Shown one piece after another: positions 8,285 to 17,800 of a stretch of DNA of 20,530 bases. The translations under genes and the position numbers were made by a program. Each line of letters opens with the position of its first letter. Within the stretch, counting starts at the first letter, position 1. Source of the DNA: Pelargonium cotyledonis (taxonomy: Eukaryota > Streptophyta > Magnoliopsida > Geraniales > Geraniaceae); the NCBI GenBank assembly GCA_036897625.1, contig JAYMTA010001338.1, positions 1-20,530 of the forward strand. The letters run 5' to 3'. The notes under the pieces were generated by a model. The model did not search any database. It was given only the letters and a program-made list of their open reading frames with translations, and was not told the origin of the DNA.

Positions 8285-9749
8285 CTGTCAAAAGTAAGAA
8301 GAGAAATGTGAGATAACTACAAAGGAAAAAACTAGTAAGACCCGAAAGGTGTTAGCAAAAACTTACTTCCAAGAGGTAATTGTCCACTAAACCCACGGCA
8401 TCGGCGTACGAGCTAGGGCCCTAGAGCTGTAGGCCTTTTGGAAAACAAGCAAGTCCTTAACAAGTTCCGGGTCGGGGAGTGTGGGAGCAGCTCCCCCAAA
8501 AGAAGAAGACCCTTAAGCTGTACTTCTCCCCGAACGCCCCTCAAAAAAGTGAACCAGATCTCCCACAACAAGATCTGGAATGCCTGGTGTTTCAACAATA
8601 TACTTACCAGTATCCTAATTCAAGTTCGAGGACTTCACTCCTCTAACTTGATCGCCAACAGCAGGTTCTACCAGTAATGTATCGGCTCCCCTCGGCCTAT
8701 TACCATCCACCACCATGGGATTTTTCTCAACCGCATCTGGCCCTAACCCAGCAGCGGTTACACCAACAGAAACAAACTCACTAACAACACAGGCTGCCCA
8801 AGCAGAAGAAGCAAAAGGAGTAACAGCAGCCAGAACTCCTTACTTCATTAACGGTGGGGGTCGGGGCAGTCGCCATATCATCTTCCCAAGAAGCCAACTC
8901 CTCCCTTGACGAAGGGATAATCCTACCCGCTTCTCTCAGACGAGAGGACCTACCGGAGGTAGTAGCGAGAAGAGATGGAAGTAATTTGTTCCCTCTACCC
9001 TGGTAAGCACTAGTAACTTCAGGAGCCTGAGGAGGATCATGATGACCCAGGGACAATCTGCTTAAAAAGGGAACGTAGTGAACATGGCCCAAATCCTTCA
9101 AACGCTTTGCCCTTTGTTATAATCTTCACGACCTCTCTTCGTCTAGGACTCTAAAAACAAAGTGTCTACTAACCAACAAAAGAAGTCAGCATGAGACAAA
9201 CGAAGGAAAACACTCAACGATTAGGGAATAAGGAAAGGATTAAAATAATATATATCGAGCATGTAGTGTTCAGCGCCCACACAATGATTATGTTCATTCG
9301 GATGATGGCAGAACTGACATTCTTCGTAAAAAGATGGCTGGAGGAAATAACCGTGAATCTTCCACAGCATGTTACAATGATTGGGAATCAGGAAAAGAAG
9401 GGGCTTGATGTTAGTCCGAGGCTTTTGGCGAGCTCCAGAATAATACTGGAATCTTCCAGAAAAAAATCTCTATGTTGTACATGTGGTCTTTGGGAAGCCT
9501 ATCCAATAGAACATCACGAGTGATTTGATCTCCTTTGGAGTGCATATTAGGTCGCAGCTTGCTCCTAAGGGCCAATGCTTTCCCCCAGAGGGTTTTGAAG
9601 ATTGGTGTTTTAACCTTGGGGACCCCCCAGCCAAGCCGAGAGGATAAGAAAATCCTCGAAGCGAAGGAGACGCATATTGAAACTACAAGCTCCTAAACAG
9701 ACAGGGTTGATCTGGCACGGCTATCAGACCAGCGTCGTCTCTGCCTCTC

Positions 9750-10064
9750 CTATTCACCTCCATAAATAAAGAAGGGCCCTAGAGTGAGTTCTCGTCTAGA
9801 AAGGTGACAGAGGGCAGCAAAACAGACCATCTTCTTTAGATCTTCATGTGCTAAATGGAGTAGATCTGTCTCTATTTAGCTAATCACCTCTTCAATGAAG
9901 GGATCGATGGGGAGGGTGAGCCCATTTTCAAATAAGTGCTAGTAGACGACCAACTCGTCATCCCGGGGATCACCAGACGTAAGGTTCTCTGTGCTTCTAG
10001 GAGGAACTCGTCCTTAGAAATTGGCCGGATCAACTCTCAAATCATCGAACAGAAGGTTAACCAT
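9750..10064 (-). pseudogene. Conserved domain segment of the antisense gene
   Basis: In one frame the segment reads DPRDDELVVY, then a stop, then 'HLFENGLTLPIDPFIEEVIS', a second stop, and 'CFAALCHLSRRELTLGPFF'. Plant retrotransposon-associated Transposase_28-like proteins share this style: an aromatic-rich 'F-x-x-G-L-x-L-P-x-x-P-F' motif, followed after about 25 residues by a helical block. The interruptions are TAG (9939-9941), TAA (9876-9878) and an upstream TAA near 10016. The end at 9750-9752 is TAG. Codon register is otherwise kept for about 100 residues, so the stops are recent relative to the loss of similarity elsewhere in the gene. Confidence 0.6.
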
Positions 10065-10421
10065 GGCTTAAGTAACAATTGAAGAACTTGGTAGGCGAAG
10101 CTGGACCTCCGGATGGATACAACGACCATCGTCCAAAAAGGTCTGCTGGGCTACAACCCCAAATTGTTCAACAACTTGGGGAACTCTCGGATAAGCCTCC
10201 CCACTTCTTACCGCAACAACGGGATCTCTGCGACCCGATTGGGTAGATCTCAATCGACCACTCCCATCGGCAGAGGAAGACCTTGGACGGGACGTTGTTG
10301 GTGGTCGAGAAGAAGGTCAGGACCGGTCAGATCGAGAAGATGCCAAAGCCCTAGTAGACGCTCGGTTGGATGAACGAGACCTGGAAGATGGAATGTTGGA
10401 AACAATAGATTTACCCGCCAT

Positions 10422-11560
10422 AAGAAAATAAAAGTAGCCTGCAAACATAAATAGAAAATTCAAGCAACAGAAGTAACGAAAAGAAAGCATGACCCTGGGT
10501 CCCATAAGGAGGGCTCCCCGGCATAACCTTAAAAGTTTAAGGAAAGTACAGAATGAGTTCCTTGAAGGACAAGGAATTAGGGACTTGACATCAACAACAT
10601 ATACAAATTAACAAAAACAAATCTGTTACCAAGTCGGAGGACAATCTACATTGACAAAATCAACATGCATCAAATAAGATCAGAAGATCTAAAAAAAAGA
10701 AACGCAGTTTTATTTAACAAAATTTGGGATCAAGAGTACAACTTTGTCACATTTACAAAAGAGGTATGTACATTATCAAAATATCATTAGCATACAGACA
10801 AGGACACAAAACAATACAATATCCTACAGACATCAACGCATCCCCAACAAATCAAGAGTTAGACACTCCAAAACCCTAAGTCTAAACGACATCGACAAAG
10901 GAAAGCGTTCTCGAGCAAAATGGCTTGGAGAAGAAAACCCGTTGCCATTATACTCACAAATTAAGGAGAAAGGTGAAAGACGACCAAAGAAGCAGCAACT
11001 GTAGCAAAGACCTGCAAGAACAAAACCCAGAAACAGGAAAGGGGTCAGAAAAATCAAAAACCCTAAATCAACGAAAGTAAGAGCTAATTAGGGCTTTCCA
11101 TAAAATGGCTCAGCAGGATAGAAAAATCGACTCTGCAACATCAAGGACATCATCGAGACTGTCGATGAGGCCGATAAAAACCCTAACCCAAAGATGACTA
11201 TTTCTTCTTCAAATAACCCCCCTTTACCACAAAAAAGAAGCTAACTTTATGGCAAAGTAAGCCTTACCCCGAGGTCCTCACTAGGACGGCGAGGAGGAAC
11301 GACAGAGCATTATAAAAGAAAAGAAATAGAACCAAGGCAGAACCAGAGCGAAACCAAAAAGAGCCCAAAAAACCTAGAGACAAGTAGAAATTGAACGAGA
11401 ATAAAAGGAAAAGTTTACCGAGCGAAGCAAGGAAGCGAGAGCCTTGACAGCAAAACAGAGTAGCAACAAATAGCAATCAGCGATCATGAAGCACGAAAGA
11501 GTCTCTCGGAACATCTCAGAAACAACAATGGAGAAAAGAAGAAAGGAAGATGAGGGTAGG
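10422..11560 (-). other. Probable leader and introns of the antisense gene
   Basis: Between the putative start codon at 10421 and the TATA-like box at 11561 no convincing protein segment is visible. On the minus strand there are splice-like junctions, for example CTCG|GTAAAC near 11420 and CTCGG|GGTAAGG near 11270, and pyrimidine-rich tracts. A spliced 5' leader would fit. The short open frames here (plus 10744-11004, minus 10833-11057, minus 11264-11476) are not protein-like. Confidence 0.35.
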
Positions 11561-11568
11561 TTTAAATA
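11561..11568 (-). promoter_or_regulatory. Putative TATA box of the antisense gene
   Basis: TATTTAAA on the minus strand is followed about 25-30 bp downstream by a pyrimidine-rich start region. Upstream of it, at 193-330 bp, lie two G-boxes (CACGTG at 11761-11766 and 11825-11830) and a palindromic TGACGTCA (11884-11891). All are classic plant bZIP-binding cores. The box faces away from the LTR promoter at 12501. The call is based on motif spacing only. Confidence 0.45.
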
Positions 11569-12018
11569 GAAGAGTCATCACAGGGTAGGGATAGTGGGAT
11601 CATTACGCCTAGTCTCCCACTACTCTGAGGTAACTCTGCGGCTTCCTCTGCACCAACCATCAGCAGCCAACGCATGCATCATGGTGTCAAGAAAAAGCAG
11701 ATATCGATGAGATCGGACGGTCAAGAGTTGATCAAAGAAAGAAATTGTTCGAGATTGCGCCACGTGTCTCGTGTTAGTAACAACGCGCTGCAACAGATAA
11801 AGCTGAAAAGACGCCCGTGAGAGGCACGTGGCAACAAATCGTCTGCGGCAAGCAAAGGAAGTCCCGGGAGCAATTTCAAGAGGTGACGTCATCCAGTACT
11901 AGAAAGTCCTCCGACTACAAGTAACGACTCCAGCAACTAAAACATGAAAACTCCTCAGAAACATCTCCATCGAAAGAGGCTTAGACTACTCCCAGCAATT
12001 CCGATAAATCTGTTACTC
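11569..12018. other. Upstream region between antisense promoter and polypurine tract
   Basis: There is no gene. The stretch carries the G-boxes and TGACGTCA noted for the antisense promoter. A 90-codon minus-strand open frame at 11620-11892 spans these motifs and has no recognisable protein features. Confidence 0.5.
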
Positions 12019-12030
12019 GGAGTAGGGGGA
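12019..12030 (+). other. Polypurine tract of the gypsy element
   Basis: GGAGTAGGGGGA is followed by CAAC and then TGTTTCTACCC, where an LTR would begin. A purine run directly before the 3' LTR primes plus-strand DNA synthesis. Similar GGAGTAGGGGGAC sequences precede LTRs of plant gypsy elements. The TATA box 466 bp downstream supports the LTR start. Confidence 0.6.
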
Positions 12031-12500
12031 CAACTGTTTCTACCCAAAAATTCTTAAGTACCAAGCCAATCAAAAGCTGACACATGGCACCCCTTGTCCG
12101 ACGTCATTGTAGTTTGAAGGAGTCAACAGTATACGATGGACCAATAAATAAATAGATCAGAAAAAGTGCAAACACGGATAGCATTTAGGACCCCACAAGA
12201 TCCCCAAACACAAGCATACTCCCCGAAGACACAGGGGACAAGCAAAAATCCATCCTCAAAGGAGCAACCTCCCGTTCATTAAAGAGGTCACGTGATGAGT
12301 ACGCTGGTCATGTCTTCGCAAGCCCGTGGTTTCCAGGCATCCATTGTTCAGGCGGTAAAGAGTTCAAACGCACACACCCCAAACAATAAAACTTGTCAAG
12401 GATTAACCACAGACCTCCGTGACAGCAATACATGAACTGGAACAGCTTATCTTCGGTTGTCCAGGACAGTTGGAACGTGCACCCCAAGTTATAGTAAGCC

Positions 12501-12508
12501 TATAAATA
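12501..12508 (+). promoter_or_regulatory. TATA box of the gypsy 3' LTR
   Basis: TATAAATA is followed by a C-rich ATCCCCCTTTG stretch and an expected transcription start about 30 bp downstream, near 12535. This would mark the U3/R boundary. An active 3' LTR could drive transcription rightward into the flanking region. Confidence 0.65.
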
Positions 12509-13278
12509 TCCCCCTTTGCTCATCAGAGCTGCCTCAGTCAAATGAAGAGGTAAACATGAGTTATAGACTAGGCTCGAGGTGGAGTAGAAACCTAACTCAA
12601 TCTGATATAAGAAAAGGCCCAACCGTGCAGAAAACCTACGCCACGGGGAAGGCTCAATACGCATAGAGACCCTCCGTCTGCATGGAGAGCCTGGCCACAT
12701 AATAGACTTAAGTCTGTGAGACTCCTCTTACTAGTCGAGTCTTCCCTTGATGGAAGAGCCTTCTCGTGCTGAAAGATTCCTTTTATACTAAAAAAAGTCA
12801 TCTCTCACTGGAAAAGTCATCTCTCCTACCGGACGGTCTCATTCCTACCAGACGGTCTCACTCTTACTGAACATACACCACCTTACCAGATGCACAGTGT
12901 TCTAAGGGACGAACGCCTCACATCGCACGAGCGTCGCCTCTTTGCTCTACATCCTTCCGCGCAAGCCATCATGGAAGCCTCACCTCTTTGCATGCGCAAG
13001 TCCGCGCAGAGTACTCTCCGCACGGGCTCCTACATAACCTCGCATCATTCGTGCATCATGCACTCTCACGCACCGCGGTTCTAGTGAGTCGTGTAGCTGT
13101 ACAAGACTTATGGATGTCATAACTTGCACAAATCCATCACCCATGACACGACAAGCTACCAAGATGCTCATTATGTTCCTGTAACATGAATACTAGAAAC
13201 CCTAAGTAAGGACACAAGGCTTTGATCGGAAGACCACCTCGCTATCCTACATGGCTGGAGGATGAGATAAGTGTAGCT

Positions 13279-13480
13279 CTACTGGTGAGTAGAACCAATA
13301 TACAAAGAGACACTCTAGATTAAGAAAACATGTCTACCATGTTGGTAAGCATATCCAGCAGGTAATGGAGAAGAGAACATTGCATGCCCTACTGGTGTTA
13401 GTGAGCATATCCAACAGGCAGCGGACCAGAGAACAATAATTGCCCTATTAGTGAGTAGATCCAACAGACTGAGAACAGGA
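13279..13480. repeat. 55-bp tandem repeat in the gypsy LTR
   Basis: Units starting at 13279, 13334, 13388 and 13443 share CTACTGGTGAGTAG-like openings, then ATATCCAACAGG and GAGAACA. There are about 3.7 imperfect copies. The sequence differs from the minisatellite at 3907-6604, so this is a separate expansion in U5. The open frame at 13315-13521 on the minus strand follows from it. Confidence 0.7.
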
Positions 13481-13490
13481 CACCATTGAA

Positions 13491-14445
13491 ATTGTGAGTG
13501 CACAATTGTTTTGGGTGTCACCGGCAGCTTCGGATAACACTTTCTTAGGTTGGGATTTTCTTGGTCACGTGACCTCGGGAATTTGTTGAAGTCGAGAATC
13601 TTAATGATGGGGCACTTGGGTACTACGTTTCACATTATAATTCATCGGTTTGACTTATGATTTTTTAGGTACCATCATAAAGATTAATATTTGTGGTGAT
13701 TTTCTGTTTTAAACTATATTTTAGTCATTGTAGTGGCTTTATAGTTTCTTTTACTCAGTTGATGGAGGATGTGGTATGTTTTTCTTATTGGAAGTCTAGT
13801 TTTGTCTTCTCATGTTGGAAGTTATGTTTTGTCTTCTCTTGTTGAAAGTTGTTTTGTGGTGGACTCTAATGCACTTCAAAACCTAGAAGCCAAGTAGATC
13901 AAAAGAGAGGATAAAACCACTGCTTTCGGTTTGATCGAATTATGTTTCATCCAGGTCATCGCGTTCTAATCATATTAGTGATATTTTTTTAACACAAAAA
14001 AAAACTAATAATTTACTACTTCAAATTGAACAATAGAAAATATGATATAAATCATAAGGTTTGAACCAATCAACCCAGACAAGTGTTACAAAGACACCAA
14101 AGACCTATCTAATTTGTTGGCCATTCGGTTTGCAAACCAACTCAAAAAAAAAAATTGATACTATCAAACTTAGCCACCATGACTAAAACATCACTAATAA
14201 TCAAACTGAAGGCATTCGAATCCTCCTCATCAACTTAAATAATCAACTTGAATGAACTTAAATCCTCCCCCTCAGCATAAAGAGCACGAACACCTGACAA
14301 GGATTGCATTTAAAGTTTAAGGTGACTATAAGGAGGGCCTTTTCCCCCCCACCCCACCCCCCATTTTATAGCAAAAGAAAAGGTCGATCCAATGGCTCCA
14401 ATTAGACCATCACCTACAAAGCCACCTTCTCTTTCTGGTAATGAC
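13491..14445. other. Unassigned region, no gene recognised
   Basis: The sequence is AT-rich, without a protein-like frame longer than about 25 residues. A 28-bp tandem duplication of a TTGGAAGT...TTTTGTCTTCTC unit lies at 13786-13860. A C-rich tract (CCCCCCCACCCCACCCCCC) lies near 14344-14362. On the minus strand the part next to 14446 is the leader of the Athila-like element, and CTGAGGGGGAGGA (about 14261-14273) is purine-rich. The junction between the gypsy LTR and the Athila-like remnant falls somewhere here but cannot be fixed by eye. Confidence 0.5.
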
Positions 14446-14464
14446 TTTTCTAGCAATGACGCCA
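14446..14464 (-). other. Degenerate tRNA-Asp primer-binding site
   Basis: On the minus strand TGGCGTCATTGCTAGAA follows the LTR end by about 12 bases. The usual Athila-type site, complementary to the 3' end of plant tRNA-Asp, is TGGCGCCGTTGCCGGGG. All six differences over 17 positions are C-to-T or G-to-A changes. In an intact element this site primes minus-strand cDNA synthesis. Confidence 0.65.
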
Positions 14465-15100
14465 AAAATTAAAACATGGAACACCGTGGTAAGTATACCA
14501 GTGTCGTATAAGTAATATAAGACTCGTGAGAATCCGATTATCGAATCCACGGAGAAACGGGCAACAGTCAAGAATGCTTATTAGGATTACGATCTACGCA
14601 AAAAAAATGTAAGAAGTTAAAACTTTGGTTGTGTCACACTCATGCTACAATAAAAATAGCAAAACAAACTACACAAAACAAAATAAGACAACAATCAAGA
14701 GGTGGCTCAAGATATGAATTGGTTAAAAATGGTTATGGTAATTGAGTTACCTAAGTCTAAGAGTACACTCAGAGTCCATGGTCAGGGCCTTACCATGATT
14801 TAGGATGAATACACCGAGCTTCACCTAAAGTAATTGTTTCCCCAAGCATGTTACTGCAAGGGGATCACATACACTCTAGCATGGAGTCTGGCTCTATATA
14901 AGGCATAGAGCGTCCTCAAGCATGTTACTACAAGAGAATTACTCTATCATATGGTTTGATCTATGGACGACTCCATGATTAGGCCGAAGGCCCATACTAC
15001 CATCATGCAAATGATCTCGTCAAATCAATTAACAAGCATTGCAAATAAAAAATCATAGAAACTACAATTATCCTTAACATCATTTCATCAATTAAATAAG

Positions 15101-15417
15101 GGAAAAGGTACCCCAAGGGTCTCTGAAGTATTCAAAATGTTCTGCTCGGCTCCTCAAAATTTAAAGTTTTTAGCTGGGGTCATAGTTGATGAAATTCTGC
15201 TCTCGCGAAGGTGTTTCTGTCAAATAACTAACGAAATCCGTTAAAATTAACTAACAATGTTAAAATTAAATTGAAAAACTATTTATAAAATATGATATTA
15301 CTATTTTGCTCTTAATATTTTTTAATTTGGTCATCTTCTTTCTCATGCGTCGGACACGTCAATATGTCATGGTCGGAGATGGAACTCTGTTATGACCAAT
15401 CGGAGGTGCTTCATCAG

Positions 15418-15488
<71 letters not shown>

Positions 15489-15695
15489 ATGAGGAAGAAG
15501 ATGACCAAAATTGTTTTTATAAATTGCTTTTCAATTTAATTTTAATATTGTTTGTCAATTTTAACGGATGTCGTTAGTTATTTGATAGAATGGCTTTCGG
15601 AATTCCATCAACTATGATCTCAGCGGAACACTTTGAAGTATCAGGACCTGATCGGAACTCTTTGAATACTTCAAGGACCCCTGGGTAATTTTTCC
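15101..15695. mobile_element. Mutator-like foldback MITE inside the LTR
   Basis: The left arm (15101 to about 15300) and right arm (about 15510-15695) are long inverted repeats. Shared blocks include CTTGAAGTATTCAAA-like, CATAGTTGATG, TCAAATAACTAACGA, ATCCGTTAAAATT and TTAAAATTAAATTGAAAA. The ends read GGAAAA. Flanks are TTAAATAAG (15092-15100) and TTAAATAAA (15696-15704), an 8-of-9 match, the duplication size of Mutator-like elements. There is no transposase. The centre holds a long GA microsatellite. The element interrupts the Athila-like LTR and so is younger than it. Confidence 0.85.
15425..15486. repeat. (GA)31 microsatellite
   Basis: Sixty-two bases of uninterrupted GA lie in the loop of the foldback MITE. 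It follows a short GTGTGTG run. The open frame at 15392-15577, which reads EREREREREREREREREREH, is caused by this repeat. Confidence 0.95.
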
Positions 15696-16350
15696 TTAAA
15701 TAAATACAAACCATAGTTCAAATCATATCCCAATCTACAAAGGTTTAGCCATTCATGCTTATGGACAAGAAATAATTAGTGGAGAAAGCAAAATTAAAAC
15801 TTAAACATTTATAGAATAAACAACCAAAAATCATCCAAATATCAATTTTAATCCTAAACTTACAAACTCCAAAAAGAGAAAGAAGAGGAAGAACACGAAT
15901 ATTGAATGGTGGTTGTCGATACTCGACCTTGAGGATTTTCAAAATGTTGAAAATTGACTTTCTTAAACAACAGTCAGGATCGCAGTGCCGCAACATTGGT
16001 TCTCTTCACCGCGGCGGAGCTTGCTGCTTCGCACTTCTTGATTTGTTTTCCAATTTTGGCTCCCCTCCTTGATGGTCTTTCCTTGGTTCACTCATAAATC
16101 ATCAACTAAAATTCCACAAGCAATATATCTTTTTTTTAAAAAAAAAAAAAAAAAACTGAGATTTTTAAGCACGAAAACAATCAAACAAGTTGAATTCCAA
16201 TTAAAACCTCATGAGACCACAATATGGGACAGAGCATAAAAATGATGAATTATAACGATTAAGGCTGGAAAATGGGACAATAGAAGCAAGAAACGTGCCA
16301 ATTTTGACATGATTTAGGATGAGATAAAAAGTACAATATACTAGTTATCA

Positions 16351-16928
16351 TCTTCTCTCCAACCGCCACTTTCTACCATGCGCACACGTGCTAATAAAAA
16401 AAAACTACCACGTATCTAAATCGTTGCCGCTTTGCAAACCTTAACTTTCTATCAAAGCTAGAACTCATTATCAAAATAAGAAGTAACACAGTTTTCTATA
16501 TGCAAACTCAAGAGCAGTTGTAGCCCACCATAAACCATACCCGACACTCAAAACGCGAGAGAAAGAGATAGCGTCACAAGTCATAAAATAATATATATAT
16601 TTTTCATACATTTAATGTTTGATCTATAATAAATAAAGTATAAATTACTGTAAAAAAAATATTAGTAGATGTATGATTTTTAAATTTGATTTTTTTTGTT
16701 ATTACTCACTTGTATGGTACAAGTTGTATACATGTTATGAAACGTTATTGTACAGCCCAAATCGAACCCAATGAGTAGCGGCCAAATTTCAATTGTGTAA
16801 CCCATTGTTGTTTTATGATTGACATGAAATGTAAGGCTCACCTCTCCAATTGTAACCACAAATTTGCTTTGGTTTCGTGACTAAATCAAATTAGGCCGAT
16901 TAGAAACAAATTCAGCTATGCAGAACAT
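16351..16928. other. AT-rich flank between LTR and Pack-MULE, nothing recognised
   Basis: I see no open frame, RNA gene or transposon end here apart from the ends of the neighbouring elements. ATATATATATTTT at about 16591 and several short palindromes (for example near 16715-16740) are unremarkable in AT-rich plant DNA. Confidence 0.5.
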
Positions 16929-17405
16929 TATACATAGAGATAATTACACGTTCTTTTTTTATATTATACGGCTTTTACACGTGATTTCTCTCAATCATAG
17001 TTTTTTACTATTGGGTACCATGTACTATGTCAAATAACTTTTCGTCTAAAATTTCTGTTAAACTTAACGGAATATTCTAAAAGTTCAATCATGTACCAAT
17101 CACATGACCAAAATATTTTTGAAACCCCAAAATTTCTCTTCACTACATTACCCTTCTTCATCAAGAACATATTCATCAAACTATGAATTTTCGGGCAACA
17201 CATGCATTTTTCGGCAAAAATAAAATAAAGGTCATTCATATTTCCAACAATAGTCATACAAGTCATTCAAGTTTCAATACAGAATTTAACACAAAATTGT
17301 AACAACGAACAACGTTCCAGCCAAATGAGCCCTTAACATTTGAAAAAAAAAATGTTAATCTTCTCATATCTGGAGCTGCTGACCCAACTCATTTCCAGGG
17401 CGACG

Positions 17406-17800
17406 TTTCCACCGTCCGAAAAGGCCGAGGATATCTGGTTTCTGACAAGTCCAACGAGTTATGGTTGTTGCATCGATGTCGCTGGCCGGAGCTCTCGGGC
17501 GCTGTACAATAGATTTGGACATCGACTTCACCGTGAAAGGCCACATCTTCGCCTTCATTTGCAACATCAACCGCCACTCCAGCATCACCCTCAACCCCTG
17601 GCAGGCCATTTCCGACCCCATCCCGCCCTGCATCTCCTCCCTCCCCTTCCTCCGAATCATCGACTTCATCAAAAGCAACATCTCTGGCACGATTCCAGTT
17701 GACATCGGCCGCCTCCAACAGATCGCCATCTTAAACTTCGCCGTTAATAGATCTCGGGTACGATCCCTCCACGTCTCAACGGTGCTATAGCGTCAACGAC
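17406..17800 (+). pseudogene. Captured DRT100-like leucine-rich-repeat fragment
   Basis: In shifting frames the segment reads 'FPPSEK', then 'SYGCCIDVAGR', then 'ICNINRHSSITLNPWQAISD' and 'PIPPCISSLPFLRIIDFIKS', then 'NISGTIPVDIGRLQQIAILN'. A one-base shift near 17750 gives 'ISGTIPPRLNGA'. The plant extracellular repeat pattern L-x-x-L-x-x-L-x-L/F-x-x-N-x-I-S-G-x-I-P is clear in two consecutive repeats. The preceding I-x-P-W-x-x-I-S-x-P-I-P-P-C-I block matches the DRT100 / polygalacturonase-inhibitor-like subfamily. Full proteins have about ten repeats and a signal peptide; here there are about two to three, with at least two frameshifts. It lies wholly inside the Pack-MULE and is GC-rich compared with its arms. 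The minus-strand frames here are shadows. Confidence 0.8.

Larger units (their letters stand above)
6916..10421 (-). pseudogene. Antisense extra gene of the gypsy element (Transposase_28-like), decayed
   Basis: A chain of protein-like segments runs on the strand opposite to pol. It starts at an ATG at 10421 (MAGKSIVSNIPSSRSRSSNR, a serine/arginine-rich N terminus). It continues through a domain at 10064-9750, a variable segment near 9101-8781, a coiled coil at 8284-7625 and a C-terminal exon at 7550-6916. This order recalls the plant proteins annotated as 'putative gypsy-type transposon / Transposase_28', carried as additional open frames by Tat-lineage elements. Their function is unknown; a role in particle assembly or regulation has been suggested. 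Introns are indicated at 8366-8285 (GTAAGT...CAG) and about 7624-7551. Several in-frame stops and frameshifts show that it is no longer functional. The family name is recalled from pattern and should be tested. Confidence 0.65.
3395..13490 (+). mobile_element. Ty3/gypsy retrotransposon, Tat-like lineage, 3' part
   Basis: From left to right the plus strand shows the end of the polyprotein (3395-3784), a hypervariable tandem-repeat region (3907-6604), a broken gene on the opposite strand (10421-6916) with its own upstream region, a polypurine tract (12019-12030) and an LTR (from 12035). An extra, often antisense, open frame between pol and the 3' LTR, together with a tandem-repeat-rich 3' region, is known from plant Tat elements such as Grande and Retand. 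Lineage assignment here rests on this layout and not on a reverse-transcriptase tree, because gag, protease, reverse transcriptase and most of integrase lie left of the CACTA insertion. The right boundary is uncertain by a few hundred bases. The element carries a 1.6-kb foreign solo LTR. Confidence 0.7.
12035..13490 (+). repeat. 3' LTR of the Tat-like gypsy element (right end approximate)
   Basis: The LTR is inferred from the polypurine tract and a TG start at 12035, a strong TATA box at 12501-12508, and short tandem repeats downstream: a 20-22 bp duplication at 12822-12862 and a 55-bp array at 13279-13480. There is no second copy in the window to align against, so the CA end and the target duplication cannot be seen. 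The end is placed where the repeats stop and composition changes, between about 13480 and 13530. The U3 part contains a G-box at 12289-12294 and GACGTCAT at 12100-12107. Confidence 0.55.
14477..16350 (-). mobile_element. LTR of a truncated Athila-like gypsy element
   Basis: On the minus strand the LTR starts TGATAACTAGTATATTG at 16350, similar to the start of the solo LTR at 4097 (TGATAACTCGCATTTTG). It ends in CA at 14477, just before a primer-binding-site-like sequence. Near its end it has CTCCGTGGATTCGAT, then ACTTATACGACACTGGTATA, the tail arrangement of the same family. It is therefore a 5' LTR, on the opposite strand to the solo LTR. Without the 595-bp MITE and its duplication it is about 1.27 kb. 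A 22-bp direct repeat (CTTG(T/C)AGTAACATGCTTG(A/G)GGA) occurs near 14845 and 14925. No internal coding region remains downstream of the primer site. Confidence 0.75.

Noticed and set aside
13550..13590. A short 'FLGHVTSG' peptide resembling the FLGHVVS motif of gypsy reverse transcriptase
   Set aside because: It stops after a few codons and none of the neighbouring reverse-transcriptase motifs is present. A chance match is more likely.
14040..14100. A possible tRNA-like segment (GTTTGAACCAATCAACC)
   Set aside because: No cloverleaf arms or acceptor stem could be assembled around it.
15392..15577. Open frame with a long ER dipeptide repeat
   Set aside because: It is the translation of the GA microsatellite in the MITE loop.
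17364..17729. Minus-strand open frames of 121 and 109 residues in the Pack-MULE
   Set aside because: They lie antisense to the leucine-rich-repeat segment. GC-rich coding DNA commonly leaves such shadow frames.
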